A DNA stretch of 64,000 nt, from contig NZ_CP038498.1 of the NCBI RefSeq assembly GCF_012427845.1, positions 4,216,001 to 4,280,000 of the forward strand, written 5' to 3'. The notes under the pieces are model-generated. The model made no database searches. It saw only the letters and a list, made by a program, of their open reading frames with translations, and was not told the DNA's origin. Within the stretch, counting starts at the first letter, position 1. Every line of letters starts with the position of its first letter. Below, piece after piece: positions 1-16,068 of this stretch. This stretch comes from Pectobacterium punjabense (lineage in GTDB: Bacteria > Pseudomonadota > Gammaproteobacteria > Enterobacterales > Enterobacteriaceae). A program made the translations under genes and the position numbers.

Positions 1-475
1 TCTTCTCAAACAATAAAGCATAATGGCAAGAGGGGCATTCACCCGCTATCGGTTTATGGTTTAACGCAAACTGGCAATCGGGATAACGATCGCAAGAATG
101 AAACACCTTACCGTAGCGAGACTTACGCTGTAGCAGCGTGCCTTCATTACACTGTGGACATCGAATCGCCGTTTCATCAGGGCGATCGATAGTCTCGGTA
201 TGATTGCACTCAGGATAATTACCGCAGCCGATGAACATCCCATAACGGCCTTGCCGTAGCACCAATGTCGACTGACAAAGCGGGCATTGCTGTCCATCCA
301 ACACTTTGACAATATGTCCATCAGCCTGCGCTTTAAGCGGGCGAATGAAACCACATTCCGGATACGTAGAACAGCCAAGGAATGGGCCGTGCCGACCAGA
401 ACGGATAACCAGCACTGACCCACAGTCTGGGCATATTTCCTGTTTTTTTTCAGTAAACAATTCAGGTTTAGCCAT
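1..475 (-). CDS. yrdD: YrdD, topoisomerase-type zinc-ribbon protein (C-terminus off window)
   Basis: This small protein is built from repeated C4 zinc ribbons like those at the C-terminus of DNA topoisomerase I. Modules such as CPDCGS...CSTYPEC, CPLCQS...CGNYPEC and CPQCNE...CDRYPDC recur about every 45 residues, suggesting nucleic-acid binding; no catalytic domain is present. The start is the ATG at 473-475, giving MAKPELFTEKK, 20 bp after the smg stop, so it is probably the last gene of a dprA-smg-yrdD unit. About 158 codons are visible; the E. coli protein is about 180 residues, so only the end is missing. The biological role is not established. Confidence 0.88.
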   Translation of the reverse strand, partial: MAKPELFTEKKQEICPDCGSVLVIRSGRHGPFLGCSTYPECGFIRPLKAQADGHIVKVLDGQQCPLCQSTLVLRQGRYGMFIGCGNYPECNHTETIDRPDETAIRCPQCNEGTLLQRKSRYGKVFHSCDRYPDCQFALNHKPIAGECPSCHYALLFEK

Positions 476-495
476 TCGAACCGTTATTCCTCTGG

Positions 496-969
496 CTATT
501 GCACATAACCGTCATTGACCTCAAAAAGTAATTCTTCCATTTGCTGATAGGCATTCTCACAACCGGGAACATTGAAAAGCACCATGAGAATAACCCACTT
601 CAGATCTTCCAGATCAAATTCCTGCGTTTCCAGCGCCATCACACGTTCGATGATCATCTCGCGCGTTTCAAGATTCAGAACCTGGATTTGCTCAAGGAAC
701 AATAAAAATCCACGACAGTCCGCATCCAGACGCAGCTCCTCATCCTGCGTATAGATTCGCATAGCCAGAGCATCGTTCGCCAAATAAAGCGGCGCAGTTT
801 GTCCTTCCTGAATATCGGCCAATTTTTCCAGCCAACTCAACGCGCTATAGATATCATTACGATGGAATCCAGCGCGAGTGAGGTCATCAGTTAACGTATC
901 CTGATCGACACGCATTTCAGTTTCATTGTGGATGTAGCTCTCAAACAAGTACATGAGTACGTCGAACAT
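496..969 (-). CDS. smg: Smg family protein (DUF494)
   Basis: The product is a 157-residue acidic protein of the Smg/DUF494 family, which always sits beside dprA in enterobacteria. It is full length and starts [16 protein letters not shown]. No signal peptide, membrane segment or catalytic motif is visible; the sequence looks mostly helical. Its start lies inside the end of dprA (29-bp overlap), so the two are translationally coupled. Function is unknown. Confidence 0.93.
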   Translation of the reverse strand: MFDVLMYLFESYIHNETEMRVDQDTLTDDLTRAGFHRNDIYSALSWLEKLADIQEGQTAPLYLANDALAMRIYTQDEELRLDADCRGFLLFLEQIQVLNLETREMIIERVMALETQEFDLEDLKWVILMVLFNVPGCENAYQQMEELLFEVNDGYVQ

Positions 970-2062
970 GGCTTGCCCTCCTTAATCGGACATAGCCGCC
1001 GGGTACTGCTGCGATCCATCCTGCTAACTCCAGTTCTAATAGCTTAGTGACTACTTCTGGCACAGGTTGGCCGGCACGTTCAGCGACAACGTCAACAGGT
1101 GTAACCTCATCTCCTACGTTAGCCAACACGTCGGCAAATGGCAATTCGCCATTCTCTTCTTCGTTAGAAATAGTTTGCCCACTTTCCATCGGTAGCCACT
1201 GTAATTCACTCACCAACTGTTCAAGAATATCCTTCGGATGCGTAACCAGGCTGGCCCCTTGCTGGATCAGCCAATGTGTACCCTCAGTCATGGGGTTACC
1301 GATAGCTCCCGGCAAGGCAAAAATGTCCCGCCCTTGCTCTAAAGCATAACGCGCAGTGACCAGCGACCCACTACGGATAGACGCTTCGATAACTAGGACG
1401 CCCAGCCCTAACCCACTAATGATGCGATTTCTTCTGGGGAAGTTGGTTGGAAAAGGCGGCATAGCGAGGGGGAATTCAGAAACCAGTGTGCCGCCATCGT
1501 CACAAATACGTTCAGCAAGCTTGGCGTGACGCTTGGGATAAATATTCTCCAGCCCGCTCCCCAGCACGGCTATCGTTTTCCCCCCTGCATCCAAGGCAGC
1601 CCGATGAGCGATACCGTCAATACCAATCGCTAACCCACTGGTCACCGTCAGTTCATTTGCCGCAAATTCCTGTGCAAAAAAACATCCCCAGCGTTCGCCG
1701 TAAGCGCTATTACCTCGGCTACCCACGATCGATATTTGTGGCGATGCCAATAATTCAGGAGAACCAGAAACAAAAAGCAACAGCGGAAAATCACGAATAT
1801 TGCTCAACAGAAAGGGATACAGTACATCTTCGCACGTCACAATATGGTGATTAGGAGACGACAGCCAGTTGAGAGTCTCCTCCAACACATTAGGATCATA
1901 AGCCCAGAACTGAGATATTTGAGCAGGGGACAGGCCTAATACGCTCAACATATTGTTATCTAAATCGTTTAGATCAATAAGCTTTCTGGCAATAGCTCGA
2001 CTACGCCTGATTCCCAGATGCCGTACGCCCGTCATACGTAGCCAAATTTCCGTTGATAGCAT
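941..2062 (-). CDS. dprA: DNA-processing protein DprA
   Basis: DprA (Smf) binds incoming single-stranded DNA and loads RecA during natural transformation; its role in enterobacteria is unclear. The 373-residue product has an N-terminal helix-hairpin-helix/SAM-like region (about 1-75), a Rossmann-like DprA domain (about 80-290, with [24 protein letters not shown] and [11 protein letters not shown]) and a C-terminal winged-helix-like domain (about 310-373). The ATG at 2060-2062 gives the expected length. It is transcribed divergently from def and overlaps smg downstream. Confidence 0.95.
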   Translation of the reverse strand: MLSTEIWLRMTGVRHLGIRRSRAIARKLIDLNDLDNNMLSVLGLSPAQISQFWAYDPNVLEETLNWLSSPNHHIVTCEDVLYPFLLSNIRDFPLLLFVSGSPELLASPQISIVGSRGNSAYGERWGCFFAQEFAANELTVTSGLAIGIDGIAHRAALDAGGKTIAVLGSGLENIYPKRHAKLAERICDDGGTLVSEFPLAMPPFPTNFPRRNRIISGLGLGVLVIEASIRSGSLVTARYALEQGRDIFALPGAIGNPMTEGTHWLIQQGASLVTHPKDILEQLVSELQWLPMESGQTISNEEENGELPFADVLANVGDEVTPVDVVAERAGQPVPEVVTKLLELELAGWIAAVPGGYVRLRRASHVRRTHVLV

Positions 2063-2190
2063 CAGCGTCCCTTATTCTGCTATGTTCAGATAAGTCGTGC
2101 AATTCGGTGCTGATGCTGTCAATCGAGGCCGGAAATGTCTAGAATGTACGCTAAGACTCTTTCACTATTCAGATACAGATCTAAACATAT

Positions 2191-2703
2191 ATGTCAGTTT
2201 TGCAGGTATTACATTTCCCAGACGAGCGGCTGCGCATTACTGCGCAACCCGTAAAAGAAGTCAATGCAGATATTCAACGTATCGTGGATGATATGTTCGA
2301 TACCATGTACGAAGAAGAAGGTATTGGACTAGCCGCAACACAAGTGGATATTCACCAGCGTATTATTGTGATTGACGTCTCTGAAGAACGAGACCAACGG
2401 TTAGTGCTGATCAATCCAGAGCTGATTGAAAAGAGCGGTGATACGGGTATCGAAGAGGGTTGCTTGTCGATCCCTGAAACACGTGCACTGGTTCCTCGTG
2501 CAGAGCATGTAAAAGTGCGAGCATTGGATCGTGAAGGTAACGTGTTCGAACTTGAAGCAAGCGAGCTACTTGCCATTTGCATTCAGCATGAAATGGATCA
2601 CTTAGTTGGGAAATTGTTTATCGATTACCTTTCCCCGCTTAAACGCCAGCGCATTCGTCAAAAACTGGAAAAGCTGGCTAAACAGAATAGCCGAGCCCAA
2701 TAA
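2191..2703 (+). CDS. def: Peptide deformylase
   Basis: Peptide deformylase removes the N-formyl group from nascent proteins in the cytoplasm. The 170-residue protein has all three family motifs: GIGLAATQ (about 44-51), EEGCLSIP with metal ligand Cys91, and QHEMDHL with ligands His133 and His137 and catalytic Glu134. It begins a def-fmt-rsmB-trkA unit and is divergent from dprA; the 128-bp intergenic region must hold promoters for both directions. fmt follows after 23 bp, so the enzymes that add and remove the formyl group are made together. Confidence 0.97.
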   Translation: MSVLQVLHFPDERLRITAQPVKEVNADIQRIVDDMFDTMYEEEGIGLAATQVDIHQRIIVIDVSEERDQRLVLINPELIEKSGDTGIEEGCLSIPETRALVPRAEHVKVRALDREGNVFELEASELLAICIQHEMDHLVGKLFIDYLSPLKRQRIRQKLEKLAKQNSRAQ

Positions 2704-2726
2704 TTTTCACCCTGACAGGAAGCACC

Positions 2727-3674
2727 GTGTCTGATTCTTTACGCATCATCTTTGCCGGAACCCCTGACTTTGCAGCGCGTCACCTTGACGCGCTTTTATC
2801 ATCAGGGCACGAGATCGTGGGCGTTTTCACTCAGCCTGACCGCCCGTCCGGTAGAGGCAACAAGCTCACGCCAAGCCCGGTAAAAGTACTGGCAGAACAA
2901 CATAGCATCCCCGTTTTCCAGCCGAAATCCCTGCGACCGGTAGAAAATCAGGCAATGGTTGAGACGTTAGGCGCCGATATTATGGTCGTTGTCGCCTATG
3001 GATTAATTCTGCCACAGCCGGTGTTATCTATGCCGCGCCTCGGTTGCATTAATGTACACGGTTCTCTGTTACCTCTTTGGCGCGGTGCTGCGCCTATCCA
3101 ACGTGCATTATGGGCTGGGGATAGTGAAACCGGCGTGACGATCATGCAAATGGACGTTGGGCTCGATACTGGCGCAATGCTGCACAAAATTTCGTGCCCC
3201 ATCCTGCCACAAGATACCAGCGCGACGTTGTACGATAAACTTGCTGAGTTGGGGCCACGTGGCTTATTGGAAACGTTGGAACAACTTGCAACCAGCAACA
3301 TTGTCGCTGAAGCGCAAAATGACGCCCTTGCAACCTATGCAGAAAAGCTTAGCAAAGAAGAAGCTCGCTTAAACTGGCAGTTATCCGCCGAGCAACTCGA
3401 GCGCTGTATTCGAGCTTTTAATCCTTGGCCAGTAAGCTATTTCAGCGTAGATGAACAACCGATAAAAGTCTGGAAAGCTGAGGTTATAGCCAAAGCACAT
3501 GACTCACAGCCTGGCACAATCATACAGGCAGACAAGCAGGGTATTCAGGTGGCAACAGCCGCAGGTATCTTGAATATCCAAGAGTTGCAGCCTGCGGGTA
3601 AAAAAGTGATGAGTACGCAGGATCTGCTGAACTCACGTCGTGAGTGGTTCATTCCCGGTAATATACTGAACTAA
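2727..3674 (+). CDS. fmt: Methionyl-tRNA formyltransferase
   Basis: Fmt formylates the methionine on initiator tRNA using 10-formyl-tetrahydrofolate. The 315-residue protein has the N-terminal formyltransferase domain with the folate-binding [14 protein letters not shown] motif (around residue 110) and a C-terminal OB-like tRNA-binding domain. The start is GTG at 2727, preceded by an AGGA-type ribosome-binding site (ACAGGAAGCACC). It follows def by 23 bp and precedes rsmB by 67 bp. Length is typical. Confidence 0.97.
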   Translation: MSDSLRIIFAGTPDFAARHLDALLSSGHEIVGVFTQPDRPSGRGNKLTPSPVKVLAEQHSIPVFQPKSLRPVENQAMVETLGADIMVVVAYGLILPQPVLSMPRLGCINVHGSLLPLWRGAAPIQRALWAGDSETGVTIMQMDVGLDTGAMLHKISCPILPQDTSATLYDKLAELGPRGLLETLEQLATSNIVAEAQNDALATYAEKLSKEEARLNWQLSAEQLERCIRAFNPWPVSYFSVDEQPIKVWKAEVIAKAHDSQPGTIIQADKQGIQVATAAGILNIQELQPAGKKVMSTQDLLNSRREWFIPGNILN

Positions 3675-3741
3675 TCTATTTTTCATACCGGCGTCATGCC
3701 GGTATATCCTCTCTCTTTTACGTATACGTCATCGTTAACAC

Positions 3742-5031
3742 ATGAAAAGCTCATACAATCTACGCAGTATTGCCGCAAAAGTGGTGGGACAAGTTCTGGA
3801 TCAGGGGCAATCACTCAGTGCCCTATTACCGGTTCATCAACGTGAAGTCTCCGATAAAGATCGTGCACTTTTACAAGAGCTTTGCTTCGGCGTATTACGT
3901 GTTTTACCGCAGTTGGAATGGTGTATTCAACAACTGATGGCTAAGCCCCTGACGGGGAAACAACGCACACTACATTACCTCATCATGGTAGGCATCTATC
4001 AATTACACTACACTCGCATCCCCCCCCATGCTGCTCTGGCAGAAACAGTAGAAGGTGCAGTCGCATTAAAGAGACCACAGCTCAAGGGGTTGATTAATGG
4101 CGTATTACGCCAATTCCAACGTCAGCAAGAAGAACTCATTCAGCGTGAGTCAACGCATTCATCTCACTATCTGCATCCAAGCTGGCTACTGGCGCGCATT
4201 GAACACGCCTACCCAAATCACTGGCAAAGCGTTGTTGATGCGAATAATCAACGCCCTCCGATGTGGCTGCGCGTGAATCGATTACACCATACACGAGAAG
4301 CGTACTTAGACTTGTTGGCGCAAGAAGGAATCGAAGCGTTTGCTCATCCTGAATACGCCGATGCAATACGACTTGCTTCTCCGTGTGCCGTCGATCTATT
4401 ACCGGGCTTTTCACAAGGGTGGGCAACAATACAGGATGCTTCGGCTCAAGGCTGTGTCTATTGGCTCGATCCACAAAATGGCGAGCAGATCCTCGATCTC
4501 TGCGCTGCGCCCGGTGGAAAAACGACGCACATTTTAGAAGCTGCACCAAAATCTCATGTGCTCGCTGTCGATATTGATGAAACACGTTTAGGTCGAGTAA
4601 AAGAAAATTTACTCCGATTACAAATGCATGCAGAAGTGAAACAGGGTGATGGTCGCTACCCCGATTCATGGTGTGAAGGGCGTATGTTTGATCGCATTCT
4701 GTTGGATGCCCCGTGCTCCGCTACTGGCGTGATTCGTCGTCATCCGGATATCAAATGGTTACGCCGAGACAGAGATATAGAGGAATTGGTTGCACTGCAA
4801 AAAGAAATTATTGATGCCATCTGGCCCCATCTAAAACCAGGCGGCACGATGGTCTACGCGACCTGTTCCATTCTACCGCAAGAAAATACTCAGCAAGTTA
4901 CGGATTTACTGTCTCGCCATGCTGATGCCAAATTGGCTGGTACAGGTACAAGTGAAATACCGGGCATACAGATACTTCCCCATGCTGATGGTGGCGATGG
5001 CTTCTTTTATGCGAAGCTGGTAAAAAACTGA
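3742..5031 (+). CDS. rsmB: 16S rRNA m5C967 methyltransferase RsmB
   Basis: RsmB (Sun/Fmu) methylates cytosine 967 of 16S rRNA. The 429-residue protein has an N-terminal NusB-like RNA-binding domain (about 1-140) and a SAM-dependent Rossmann domain with [11 protein letters not shown], the DAPCSATG motif and the catalytic cysteine in [10 protein letters not shown]. It lies in the conserved def-fmt-rsmB-trkA order and is full length. Confidence 0.96.
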   Translation: MKSSYNLRSIAAKVVGQVLDQGQSLSALLPVHQREVSDKDRALLQELCFGVLRVLPQLEWCIQQLMAKPLTGKQRTLHYLIMVGIYQLHYTRIPPHAALAETVEGAVALKRPQLKGLINGVLRQFQRQQEELIQRESTHSSHYLHPSWLLARIEHAYPNHWQSVVDANNQRPPMWLRVNRLHHTREAYLDLLAQEGIEAFAHPEYADAIRLASPCAVDLLPGFSQGWATIQDASAQGCVYWLDPQNGEQILDLCAAPGGKTTHILEAAPKSHVLAVDIDETRLGRVKENLLRLQMHAEVKQGDGRYPDSWCEGRMFDRILLDAPCSATGVIRRHPDIKWLRRDRDIEELVALQKEIIDAIWPHLKPGGTMVYATCSILPQENTQQVTDLLSRHADAKLAGTGTSEIPGIQILPHADGGDGFFYAKLVKN

Positions 5032-5087
5032 TATTGAACCCAGTATTGTCTGCAACAGGCAGCAATCAATAAACGGCATGGCTTATT

Positions 5088-6464
5088 ATGAAAATTATCA
5101 TTCTTGGCGCGGGTCAGGTCGGCGGAACACTGGCGGAAAATCTAGCGGGTGAAAACAATGACATCACTGTCGTTGACACTGATGCAAATCGGTTGCGCCA
5201 GCTTCAGGATAAATTTGATCTGCGCGTCGTTACAGGCTACGCCTCTCACCCGCGTGTTCTGCGTGAAGCGGGAGCGGAAGATGCAGATATGCTGGTCGCC
5301 GTGACCAATTCAGATGAAACGAATATGGTAGCATGCCAGATTGCCTACTCTCTTTTCAAAACACCAAACCGTATTGCGCGTATTCGTGCTGCCGAATACA
5401 TTCGTGAATCAGAGCTGCTGTTTTTACCAGAAGCCGTCCCGATTGATCATTTGATCTCTCCAGAGCAGCTAGTGATCGATAACATTTATAAACTGATCGA
5501 ATATCCTGGAGCACTCCAGGTCGTCAACTTCGCTGAAGGTAAAGTAAGCCTTGCGGCCGTCAACGCTTACTATGGTGGCCCACTGGTCGGCAATGCCCTA
5601 ACTTCTCTCCGCGAGCATATTCCTCATGTGGAGACCCGCGTTGCGGCAATCTTTCGCCATGATCGTCCGATTCGCCCTCAAGGTTCCACCATCATCGAAG
5701 CTGGAGATGAAGTATTTTTTGTCGCAGCTTCTCAACACATTCGTGCAGTAATGAGTGAGTTACAGCGTCTTGAAAAACCGTATAAAAGGATCATGATCGT
5801 TGGTGGAGGTAACGTCGGCGCAGGATTAGCACAGCGGCTAGAAAAAGACTACAGCATTAAGTTGATAGAACGAAATGCAGAGCGGGCGATAGAGCTAGCG
5901 GAAATTCTGCAAAATACAGTTGTGTTTCATGGCGATGCCTCAGATCAAGAGTTACTCGCCGAAGAACACATTGAGCAGATAGATGTATTCATCGCTATTA
6001 CCAATGATGACGAAGCAAATATTATGTCAGCTATGCTGGCTAAACGGATGGGCGCAAAAAAAGTAATGGTGCTCATCCAGCGTCGAGCTTATGTCGATCT
6101 GGTTCAGGGTAGCGTCATTGACGTCGCGATTTCCCCACAGCAGGCGACAATCTCCGCACTACTCAGCCACGTCCGTAAGGCAGATATTGTTAGCGTGTCT
6201 TCGTTACGCCGAGGAGTCGCCGAAGCAATTGAAGCCATCGCCCATGGTGACGAGGGAACATCGAAAGTTGTCGGCAGAATGATCGAAGACATTAAGCTTC
6301 CACCAGGTACTACTATCGGTGCAATTGTTCGCGGTGATCACGTCATCATTGCCAATGCAAATAGCAAAATTGAGCAAGGTGATCATGTCATCATGTTCTT
6401 GGCTGACAAGAAATTTGTGCCTGATGTTGAACGCCTATTTCAACCAAGCCCTTTCTTTTTGTAA
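5088..6464 (+). CDS. trkA: Trk potassium uptake regulatory protein TrkA
   Basis: TrkA is the cytoplasmic, NAD(H)-binding peripheral subunit that gates the TrkG/TrkH potassium channels. The 458-residue protein is an internal duplication of an RCK unit: the first starts [19 protein letters not shown] and the second has [18 protein letters not shown] near residue 235. Each is a Rossmann nucleotide-binding fold followed by a TrkA_C domain. It is the last gene of the def operon; mscL begins 90 bp downstream. Confidence 0.97.
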   Translation: MKIIILGAGQVGGTLAENLAGENNDITVVDTDANRLRQLQDKFDLRVVTGYASHPRVLREAGAEDADMLVAVTNSDETNMVACQIAYSLFKTPNRIARIRAAEYIRESELLFLPEAVPIDHLISPEQLVIDNIYKLIEYPGALQVVNFAEGKVSLAAVNAYYGGPLVGNALTSLREHIPHVETRVAAIFRHDRPIRPQGSTIIEAGDEVFFVAASQHIRAVMSELQRLEKPYKRIMIVGGGNVGAGLAQRLEKDYSIKLIERNAERAIELAEILQNTVVFHGDASDQELLAEEHIEQIDVFIAITNDDEANIMSAMLAKRMGAKKVMVLIQRRAYVDLVQGSVIDVAISPQQATISALLSHVRKADIVSVSSLRRGVAEAIEAIAHGDEGTSKVVGRMIEDIKLPPGTTIGAIVRGDHVIIANANSKIEQGDHVIMFLADKKFVPDVERLFQPSPFFL

Positions 6465-6554
6465 TGCGGGAACAAATTTATTACTAACCGATAATCTGGC
6501 AAAGATGTGGCTATTGGTTAGAATTAATTTATATTTTTGGCAAGGAGAACAGCT

Positions 6555-6968
6555 ATGAGTATCATCAAAGAATTCAGAGAGTTTGCCATGCGTGGCAACG
6601 TTGTCGATTTGGCGGTAGGTGTCATTATTGGTGCCGCTTTCGGTAAAATTGTCTCCTCTCTGGTATCGGACATTATTATGCCACCGCTAGGGCTTTTGAT
6701 TGGTGGTGTTGATTTTAAACAATTCAGTCTCATTCTTCGTGATGCCCAGGGCGAAATTCCTGCCGTTGTCATGAACTACGGCGCTTTCATCCAGAATATT
6801 TTCGACTTTGTCATCGTCGCTTTTGCGATTTTTATAGCTATCAAGCTTATGAATAAAATGCGCCGTAAACAGGAAGATACGCCTGCCGCCCCACCGAAAC
6901 CGAGTGCAGAAGAGAAGTTACTAGCTGAAATCCGCGATTTGCTTAAAGAACAGCAACCCAAACAATAA
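6555..6968 (+). CDS. mscL: Large-conductance mechanosensitive channel MscL
   Basis: MscL is the inner-membrane channel that opens under extreme turgor to release solutes in hypo-osmotic shock. The 137-residue protein has an N-terminal amphipathic helix ([15 protein letters not shown]), a glycine-rich pore helix TM1 ([15 protein letters not shown]), a periplasmic loop, TM2 (about 75-100) and a charged C-terminal helix. I chose the ATG at 6555 because AAGGAG lies just upstream; an in-frame TTG 18 bp earlier would overlap that site. The convergent neighbour arfA ends 32 bp away. Confidence 0.96.
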   Translation: MSIIKEFREFAMRGNVVDLAVGVIIGAAFGKIVSSLVSDIIMPPLGLLIGGVDFKQFSLILRDAQGEIPAVVMNYGAFIQNIFDFVIVAFAIFIAIKLMNKMRRKQEDTPAAPPKPSAEEKLLAEIRDLLKEQQPKQ

Positions 6969-7000
6969 AAATCGAGTTTTGTCCAATCTCTACTTCGTTA

Positions 7001-7213
7001 TTACGCAGAAAGTAGAAAGGCCAGAGGTAAATAATCATTTGATTGCTTACCACTGGCCTCCCAACTACCTTTCTTCACATGCTTATCTTTCCTACGATAA
7101 CTTCCTTTCCCTTTTTCATTAACTTCAATTCGTTGGCGAAACAGCGGATCATGCAGCAACGCCTCAATCGCGTTATCCTGAATTTTCCCACGCTTATGAC
7201 GGTATGTAGTCAT
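7001..7213 (-). CDS. arfA: Alternative ribosome-rescue factor ArfA
   Basis: ArfA rescues ribosomes stalled on non-stop mRNA by recruiting release factor RF2 when tmRNA fails. The product is about 70 residues; [15 protein letters not shown] and KGKGSY are the conserved core and WEASGK marks the tail. I chose the second ATG of TTAGGAGTGATGATG because it is 5 nt from AGGAG; the first would add one Met. A strong hairpin lies within the coding region (7018-7059), as in other arfA genes, where RNase III cleavage yields a non-stop message that tmRNA tags. The E. coli neighbour zntR is absent. Confidence 0.92.
   Translation of the reverse strand: MTTYRHKRGKIQDNAIEALLHDPLFRQRIEVNEKGKGSYRRKDKHVKKGSWEASGKQSNDYLPLAFLLSA
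7018..7059 (-). promoter_or_regulatory. RNase III-type hairpin inside arfA
   Basis: This is a 42-nt inverted repeat within the last third of arfA. Outer arms AGGCCAGAGGTAA and TTACCACTGGCCT pair at 12 of 13 positions, and the centre AATCATTTGATT is also self-complementary. In E. coli a hairpin here is cut by RNase III, leaving arfA mRNA without a stop codon so that its product is destroyed whenever tmRNA is working. The same role is inferred here from position and structure. Confidence 0.75.
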
Positions 7214-7379
7214 CATCACTCCTAAGAAAGTCGGTTTGGTATGAACATAAAGAAAACGTGCAGAGTATATAGCCGAAATGGATGGATGAGAACAGAGAGG
7301 TATGTGTTTTTCAGCTGATTTAGACATCGCCAGCCTTGTGCCATGCCTATCCATGCAAAAGAATATTTATTTCAGATAT

Positions 7380-7407
7380 AAAAAAACCGGGTCGCCCCGG
7401 TTTTTTT
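7380..7407 (-). terminator. Terminator after rplQ (alpha operon)
   Basis: The sequence has an A-tract, a CCGGG-type stem with a short loop and a T-tract, forming an intrinsic terminator just after the rplQ stop. It ends the rpsM-rpsK-rpsD-rpoA-rplQ unit and is symmetrical enough to act in both directions. Confidence 0.85.
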
Positions 7408-7420
7408 ACGCTCTTACAGA

Positions 7421-7837
<417 letters not shown>

Positions 7838-7853
7838 TTAACCTGTGATCTGG

Positions 7854-8843
7854 TTACTCATCAGCAATACTTGCAGGTGGCCAGTTTTCCAGGCGCATGC
7901 CTAGAGACAAACCACGGGAAGCCAGTACGTCTTTAATCTCAGTAAGAGATTTTTTACCCAGGTTAGGCGTTTTGAGCAGCTCAACCTCGGTACGCTGTAC
8001 CAGATCACCGATGTAGTGGATAGCTTCTGCCTTAAGACAGTTAGCAGAGCGGACAGTCAATTCCAGATCGTCAACAGGGCGCAGCAGGATCGGATCGAAT
8101 TCTGGTTTCTCTTCTTTAACTTCTGGCTGACGAACATCACGTAAGTCAACAAAAGCTTCAAGTTGTTCAGCCAGAATGGTGGCCGCACGGCGGATCGCCT
8201 CTTCAGGATCGATCGTACCATTGGTTTCCATTTCGATGACTAGCTTGTCCAAGTCAGTACGCTGTTCTACGCGAGCTGCTTCAACATTGTAGGCAATACG
8301 CTCTACAGGGCTGTAGCAAGCATCAACTAACAGACGACCAATCGGGCGCTCATCTTCTTCCGTATGAATACGGGCAGATGCCGGCACATAACCACGGCCA
8401 CGTTGAACTTTGATACGCATACTAATAGATGCGTTTTCATCGGTCAGATGGCAAATTAAGTGCTGCGGCTTGACGATTTCGACATCACCATCATGGATGA
8501 TGTCGGCTGCAGTCACAGGGCCAATGCCAGATTTATTCAGGGTAAGAATAACTTCATCTTTGCCTTGAACTCTCACCGCCAGCCCTTTCAGGTTGAGCAG
8601 GATTTCCAGGATATCTTCCTGTACGCCTTCTTTGGTGCTGTACTCATGCAGTACACCATCAATCTCAACCTCGGTCACCGCGCAACCTGGCATGGATGAA
8701 AGCAGAATACGGCGCAGTGCGTTGCCAAGAGTATGGCCGAAGCCTCGCTCTAATGGCTCAAGGGTCACCTTGGCGTGCGTCGAACTCACTTGCTCGATAT
8801 CAACCAGGCGCGGTTTTAGAAACTCTGTCACAGAACCCTGCAT
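7854..8843 (-). CDS. rpoA: RNA polymerase alpha subunit
   Basis: The alpha subunit dimerises to nucleate RNA polymerase assembly and contacts UP elements and activators. The 329-residue protein has the N-terminal domain (1-235, with [20 protein letters not shown]) and the C-terminal DNA-binding domain (about 250-329, with [20 protein letters not shown] and [14 protein letters not shown]). Its C-terminal domain would be the contact for Crp, also encoded in this window. It lies between rpsD and rplQ. Confidence 0.99.
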
Positions 8844-8868
8844 TGTGTCCTCTCTTTGGTACTAAGCC

Positions 8869-9507
<639 letters not shown>

Positions 9508-9519
9508 CTAAAAGCGGCG

Positions 9520-9912
<393 letters not shown>

Positions 9913-9925
9913 TCAATCACCCCGA

Positions 9926-10282
9926 TTATTTCTTGATCGGTTTGCGCGGACCCTTACGGGTACGGGCGTTAGTCTTGGTACGCTGACCGCGAACCGGCAG
10001 ACCACGACGATGACGCAAACCACGATAAGTACCAAGGTCCATAAGACGCTTGATGCTCAGGGTAACTTCACGACGCAGATCACCTTCTACAACAAACTTG
10101 GCAACTTCGTCACGCAGCTTATCGATTTGCTCTTCAGACAGCTCACTGATCTTAACATTCTCGGCAATCCCTGTAGCAGCGCAAATAGCCTGCGACCGAG
10201 TTTTACCGATACCGAAAATTGACGTTAACGCAATAACGGTATGTTTATGATCAGGAATGTTAATGCCTGCTATACGGGCCAC
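9926..10282 (-). CDS. rpsM: 30S ribosomal protein S13
   Basis: S13 sits in the 30S head and bridges to the large subunit and the P-site tRNA. The 118-residue protein starts at a GTG (10280-10282) preceded by TAGGAGTGCATA, as in E. coli. It is the first gene of the alpha operon, so its start codon lies within the S4-controlled leader structure. The C-terminal tail ([18 protein letters not shown]) is typical. Confidence 0.98.
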   Translation of the reverse strand: MARIAGINIPDHKHTVIALTSIFGIGKTRSQAICAATGIAENVKISELSEEQIDKLRDEVAKFVVEGDLRREVTLSIKRLMDLGTYRGLRHRRGLPVRGQRTKTNARTRKGPRKPIKK

Positions 10283-10370
10283 TATGCACTCCTACAATTT
10301 TATACAGCAACACCATTCTGAAAAGCCCGTTTTCAGGATACTCAAATAATGTTGCAGCTACATACAAAAG
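10260..10370 (-). promoter_or_regulatory. Alpha operon leader with S4 repressor site
   Basis: The minus-strand leader reads through CTGCAACATTATTTGAG, TATCCTGAAAACGGGCTTTT and TAGGAGTGCATAGTGG, segments that match the E. coli alpha leader closely. There the RNA folds into a nested pseudoknot around the rpsM start that S4 traps to block translation. Segment similarity is seen directly; the fold and control are inferred from E. coli. Confidence 0.75.
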
Positions 10371-10381
10371 ATTGGCTGGCT

Positions 10382-10410
10382 AATCTAGCCAGCTCAACCC
10401 AACTTTGCAA
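10382..10410 (-). promoter_or_regulatory. Alpha operon promoter
   Basis: On the minus strand a TTGCAA -35 and a TAGATT -10 are separated by exactly 17 bp, in the rpmJ-rpsM gap. The -10 sits in an inverted repeat GCTGGCTA/TAGCCAGC also seen in E. coli. It drives rpsM-rpsK-rpsD-rpoA-rplQ. Confidence 0.75.
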
Positions 10411-10428
10411 GAAAAATATGCGAGATAA

Positions 10429-10578
<150 letters not shown>

Positions 10579-11910
10579 TTAACGGTTATAGCCTTTCAGG
10601 TTTGCTTTCTTCAATGCAGACTCATATTGACTCGACATCATCAGAGTTTGCACTTGAGCCATAAAGTCCATGATGACGACAACAACGATCAATAAAGATG
10701 TACCACCGAAATAGAAAGGTACTTTCATTGCGTCACGCATAAACTCCGGGATCAGGCAGATAAAAGTAATATACATCGCACCAATCAGAGTCAGACGAGT
10801 CATTACTTTATCGATATATTTCGCCGTTTGCTCTCCCGGACGAATTCCTGGCACGAATGCACCGGACTTCTTCAGGTTATCTGCTGTTTCACGCGGGTTG
10901 AAAACCAACGCAGTGTAGAAGAAACAGAAGAAGATGATTGCAGACGCATAGAGTAACACATAAAGCGGTTGTCCGGGCTGCAAATACAGCGAAATAGTTG
11001 TCAGCCAGTTCCAACCGGTACCGCCCCCAAACCAAGATGCAATCGTGGCAGGGAACAGAATAATACTGGAGGCGAAGATCGCTGGAATAACACCAGCCAT
11101 ATTCACTTTCAGTGGTAAATGCGTACTCTGTGCTGCATAAACCCGACGACCTTGTTGACGTTTTGCATAATTAACGACGATACGCCGTTGACCACGCTCA
11201 ATGAAAACAACGAAGAAGGTTACTGCAAACACTAAAACTGCAACCAACAGCAACAGGAGGAAGTGCAGGTCGCCTTGCCGAGCTTGCTCGATGGTATGGC
11301 CAATGGCCGGCGGGAGACCCGCAACAATACCAGCAAAGATTATGATCGAGATACCGTTACCGATACCACGTTCCGTAATCTGTTCTCCCAGCCACATTAG
11401 GAACATCGTCCCAGTAACCAGGCTCACAACAGCGGTAAAGTAGAATGCAAAACCTGGGTTTATCACCAAATCTTGCATTCCAGGCATATTCGGCAAACCG
11501 GTAGCAATACCGATAGATTGGAATATAGCCAATACCAAGGTACCGTAGCGGGTATACTGGCTAATCTTACGACGGCCAGCTTCCCCTTCTTTCTTTATTT
11601 CAGCCAAGGCAGGATGAACCACCGTCAGCAACTGGATAATAATCGATGCCGAAATATACGGCATAATACCCAGAGCAAAGATAGAAGCACGGCTGAGTGC
11701 ACCACCAGAGAACATGTTAAACATTTCAATGATGGTGCCTCGCTGCTGTTCAAGCAATTTGGCAAGCACAGTGGCATCAATACCAGGAATCGGGATAAAA
11801 GAGCCAATACGGAAAACAATTAGCGCACCGATAACAAACAAAAGTCTGCGCTTCAGTTCACCAACTCCGCCTTTAGCACTCTGAAAATCTAATCCTGGTT
11901 GCTTAGCCAT
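10579..11910 (-). CDS. secY: Protein translocase subunit SecY
   Basis: SecY is the channel of the SecYEG translocon in the inner membrane; the Pel, FkpA and PpiA precursors in this window would pass through it. The 443-residue protein has ten predicted membrane helices, with the first near residues 23-42 ([20 protein letters not shown]) and the cytoplasmic loop SecA site around [16 protein letters not shown]. It lies between rplO and rpmJ in the spc operon. Confidence 0.99.
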   Translation of the reverse strand: MAKQPGLDFQSAKGGVGELKRRLLFVIGALIVFRIGSFIPIPGIDATVLAKLLEQQRGTIIEMFNMFSGGALSRASIFALGIMPYISASIIIQLLTVVHPALAEIKKEGEAGRRKISQYTRYGTLVLAIFQSIGIATGLPNMPGMQDLVINPGFAFYFTAVVSLVTGTMFLMWLGEQITERGIGNGISIIIFAGIVAGLPPAIGHTIEQARQGDLHFLLLLLVAVLVFAVTFFVVFIERGQRRIVVNYAKRQQGRRVYAAQSTHLPLKVNMAGVIPAIFASSIILFPATIASWFGGGTGWNWLTTISLYLQPGQPLYVLLYASAIIFFCFFYTALVFNPRETADNLKKSGAFVPGIRPGEQTAKYIDKVMTRLTLIGAMYITFICLIPEFMRDAMKVPFYFGGTSLLIVVVVIMDFMAQVQTLMMSSQYESALKKANLKGYNR

Positions 11911-11917
11911 CTGCTAC

Positions 11918-13051
<1,134 letters not shown>

Positions 13052-13056
13052 CTACC

Positions 13057-13419
<363 letters not shown>

Positions 13420-13953
13420 TTACTTCTTCTTAGCCTCTTTGGTACGCACGACTTCGTCGGCGTAACGGACACCCTTGCCTTTATAAGGCTCAGGACGACG
13501 GTAGGCGCGTAATTCCGCAGCAACCTGACCAATAACCTGCTTATCAGCACCTTTCAGTACGATTTCAGTTTGGCTTGGGCATTCTGCAGTAATACCTGCC
13601 GGCAGTGCATGCTCTACTGGGTGAGAAAACCCGAGAGACAGGTTAACCACATTGCCTTTAACAGCAGCACGGTAACCAACACCAACCAGTTGCAGCTTCT
13701 TAGTGAAGCCTTCGGTAACACCGATAACCATTGCGTTCAACAGAGCACGAGTGGTACCCGCTTGGGCCCATCCGTCAACAAAACCTTCGCGCGGAGCGAA
13801 AGTAAGAGCGTTGTCAGCTTGTTTCACTTCAACAGCATCATGGATCTTACGACTCAGCTCGCCGTTTTTACCCTTAATCGAAACATCCTGACCGTTGAGT
13901 TTTACCTCTACGCCGGCAGGAATGACGACGGGTGCTTTTGCAACACGAGACAT
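13420..13953 (-). CDS. rplF: 50S ribosomal protein L6
   Basis: L6 lies near the sarcin-ricin loop and the factor-binding site. The 177-residue protein has the expected duplicated fold and the C-terminal signature [14 protein letters not shown]. It is 12 bp after rpsH and starts [16 protein letters not shown]. Confidence 0.98.
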   Translation of the reverse strand: MSRVAKAPVVIPAGVEVKLNGQDVSIKGKNGELSRKIHDAVEVKQADNALTFAPREGFVDGWAQAGTTRALLNAMVIGVTEGFTKKLQLVGVGYRAAVKGNVVNLSLGFSHPVEHALPAGITAECPSQTEIVLKGADKQVIGQVAAELRAYRRPEPYKGKGVRYADEVVRTKEAKKK

Positions 13954-13965
13954 TTTTCCTCCCGA

Positions 13966-14364
<399 letters not shown>

Positions 14365-14391
14365 TTACTCCCGTGATTCAATTGGTGACAA

Positions 14392-15973
<1,582 letters not shown>

Positions 15974-16027
15974 CTAATGTCAACTACTACTTTAGGACCC
16001 TTTCGGGCCATTAAATACCCCATAATT

Positions 16028-16068
16028 GAGGGCGCAGCATTATAACACCGCTTCCTTGGTATGGGTAG
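16028..16068 (-). promoter_or_regulatory. spc operon promoter
   Basis: A perfect TATAAT (16039-16044) followed by a GC-rich start region GCTGCGCCC lies in the rpsQ-rplN gap on the minus strand. The upstream context CTACCCATACC...AAGCGGTGT matches the E. coli spc promoter, although the -35 is weak. The GC-rich discriminator fits stringent control. Confidence 0.7.
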
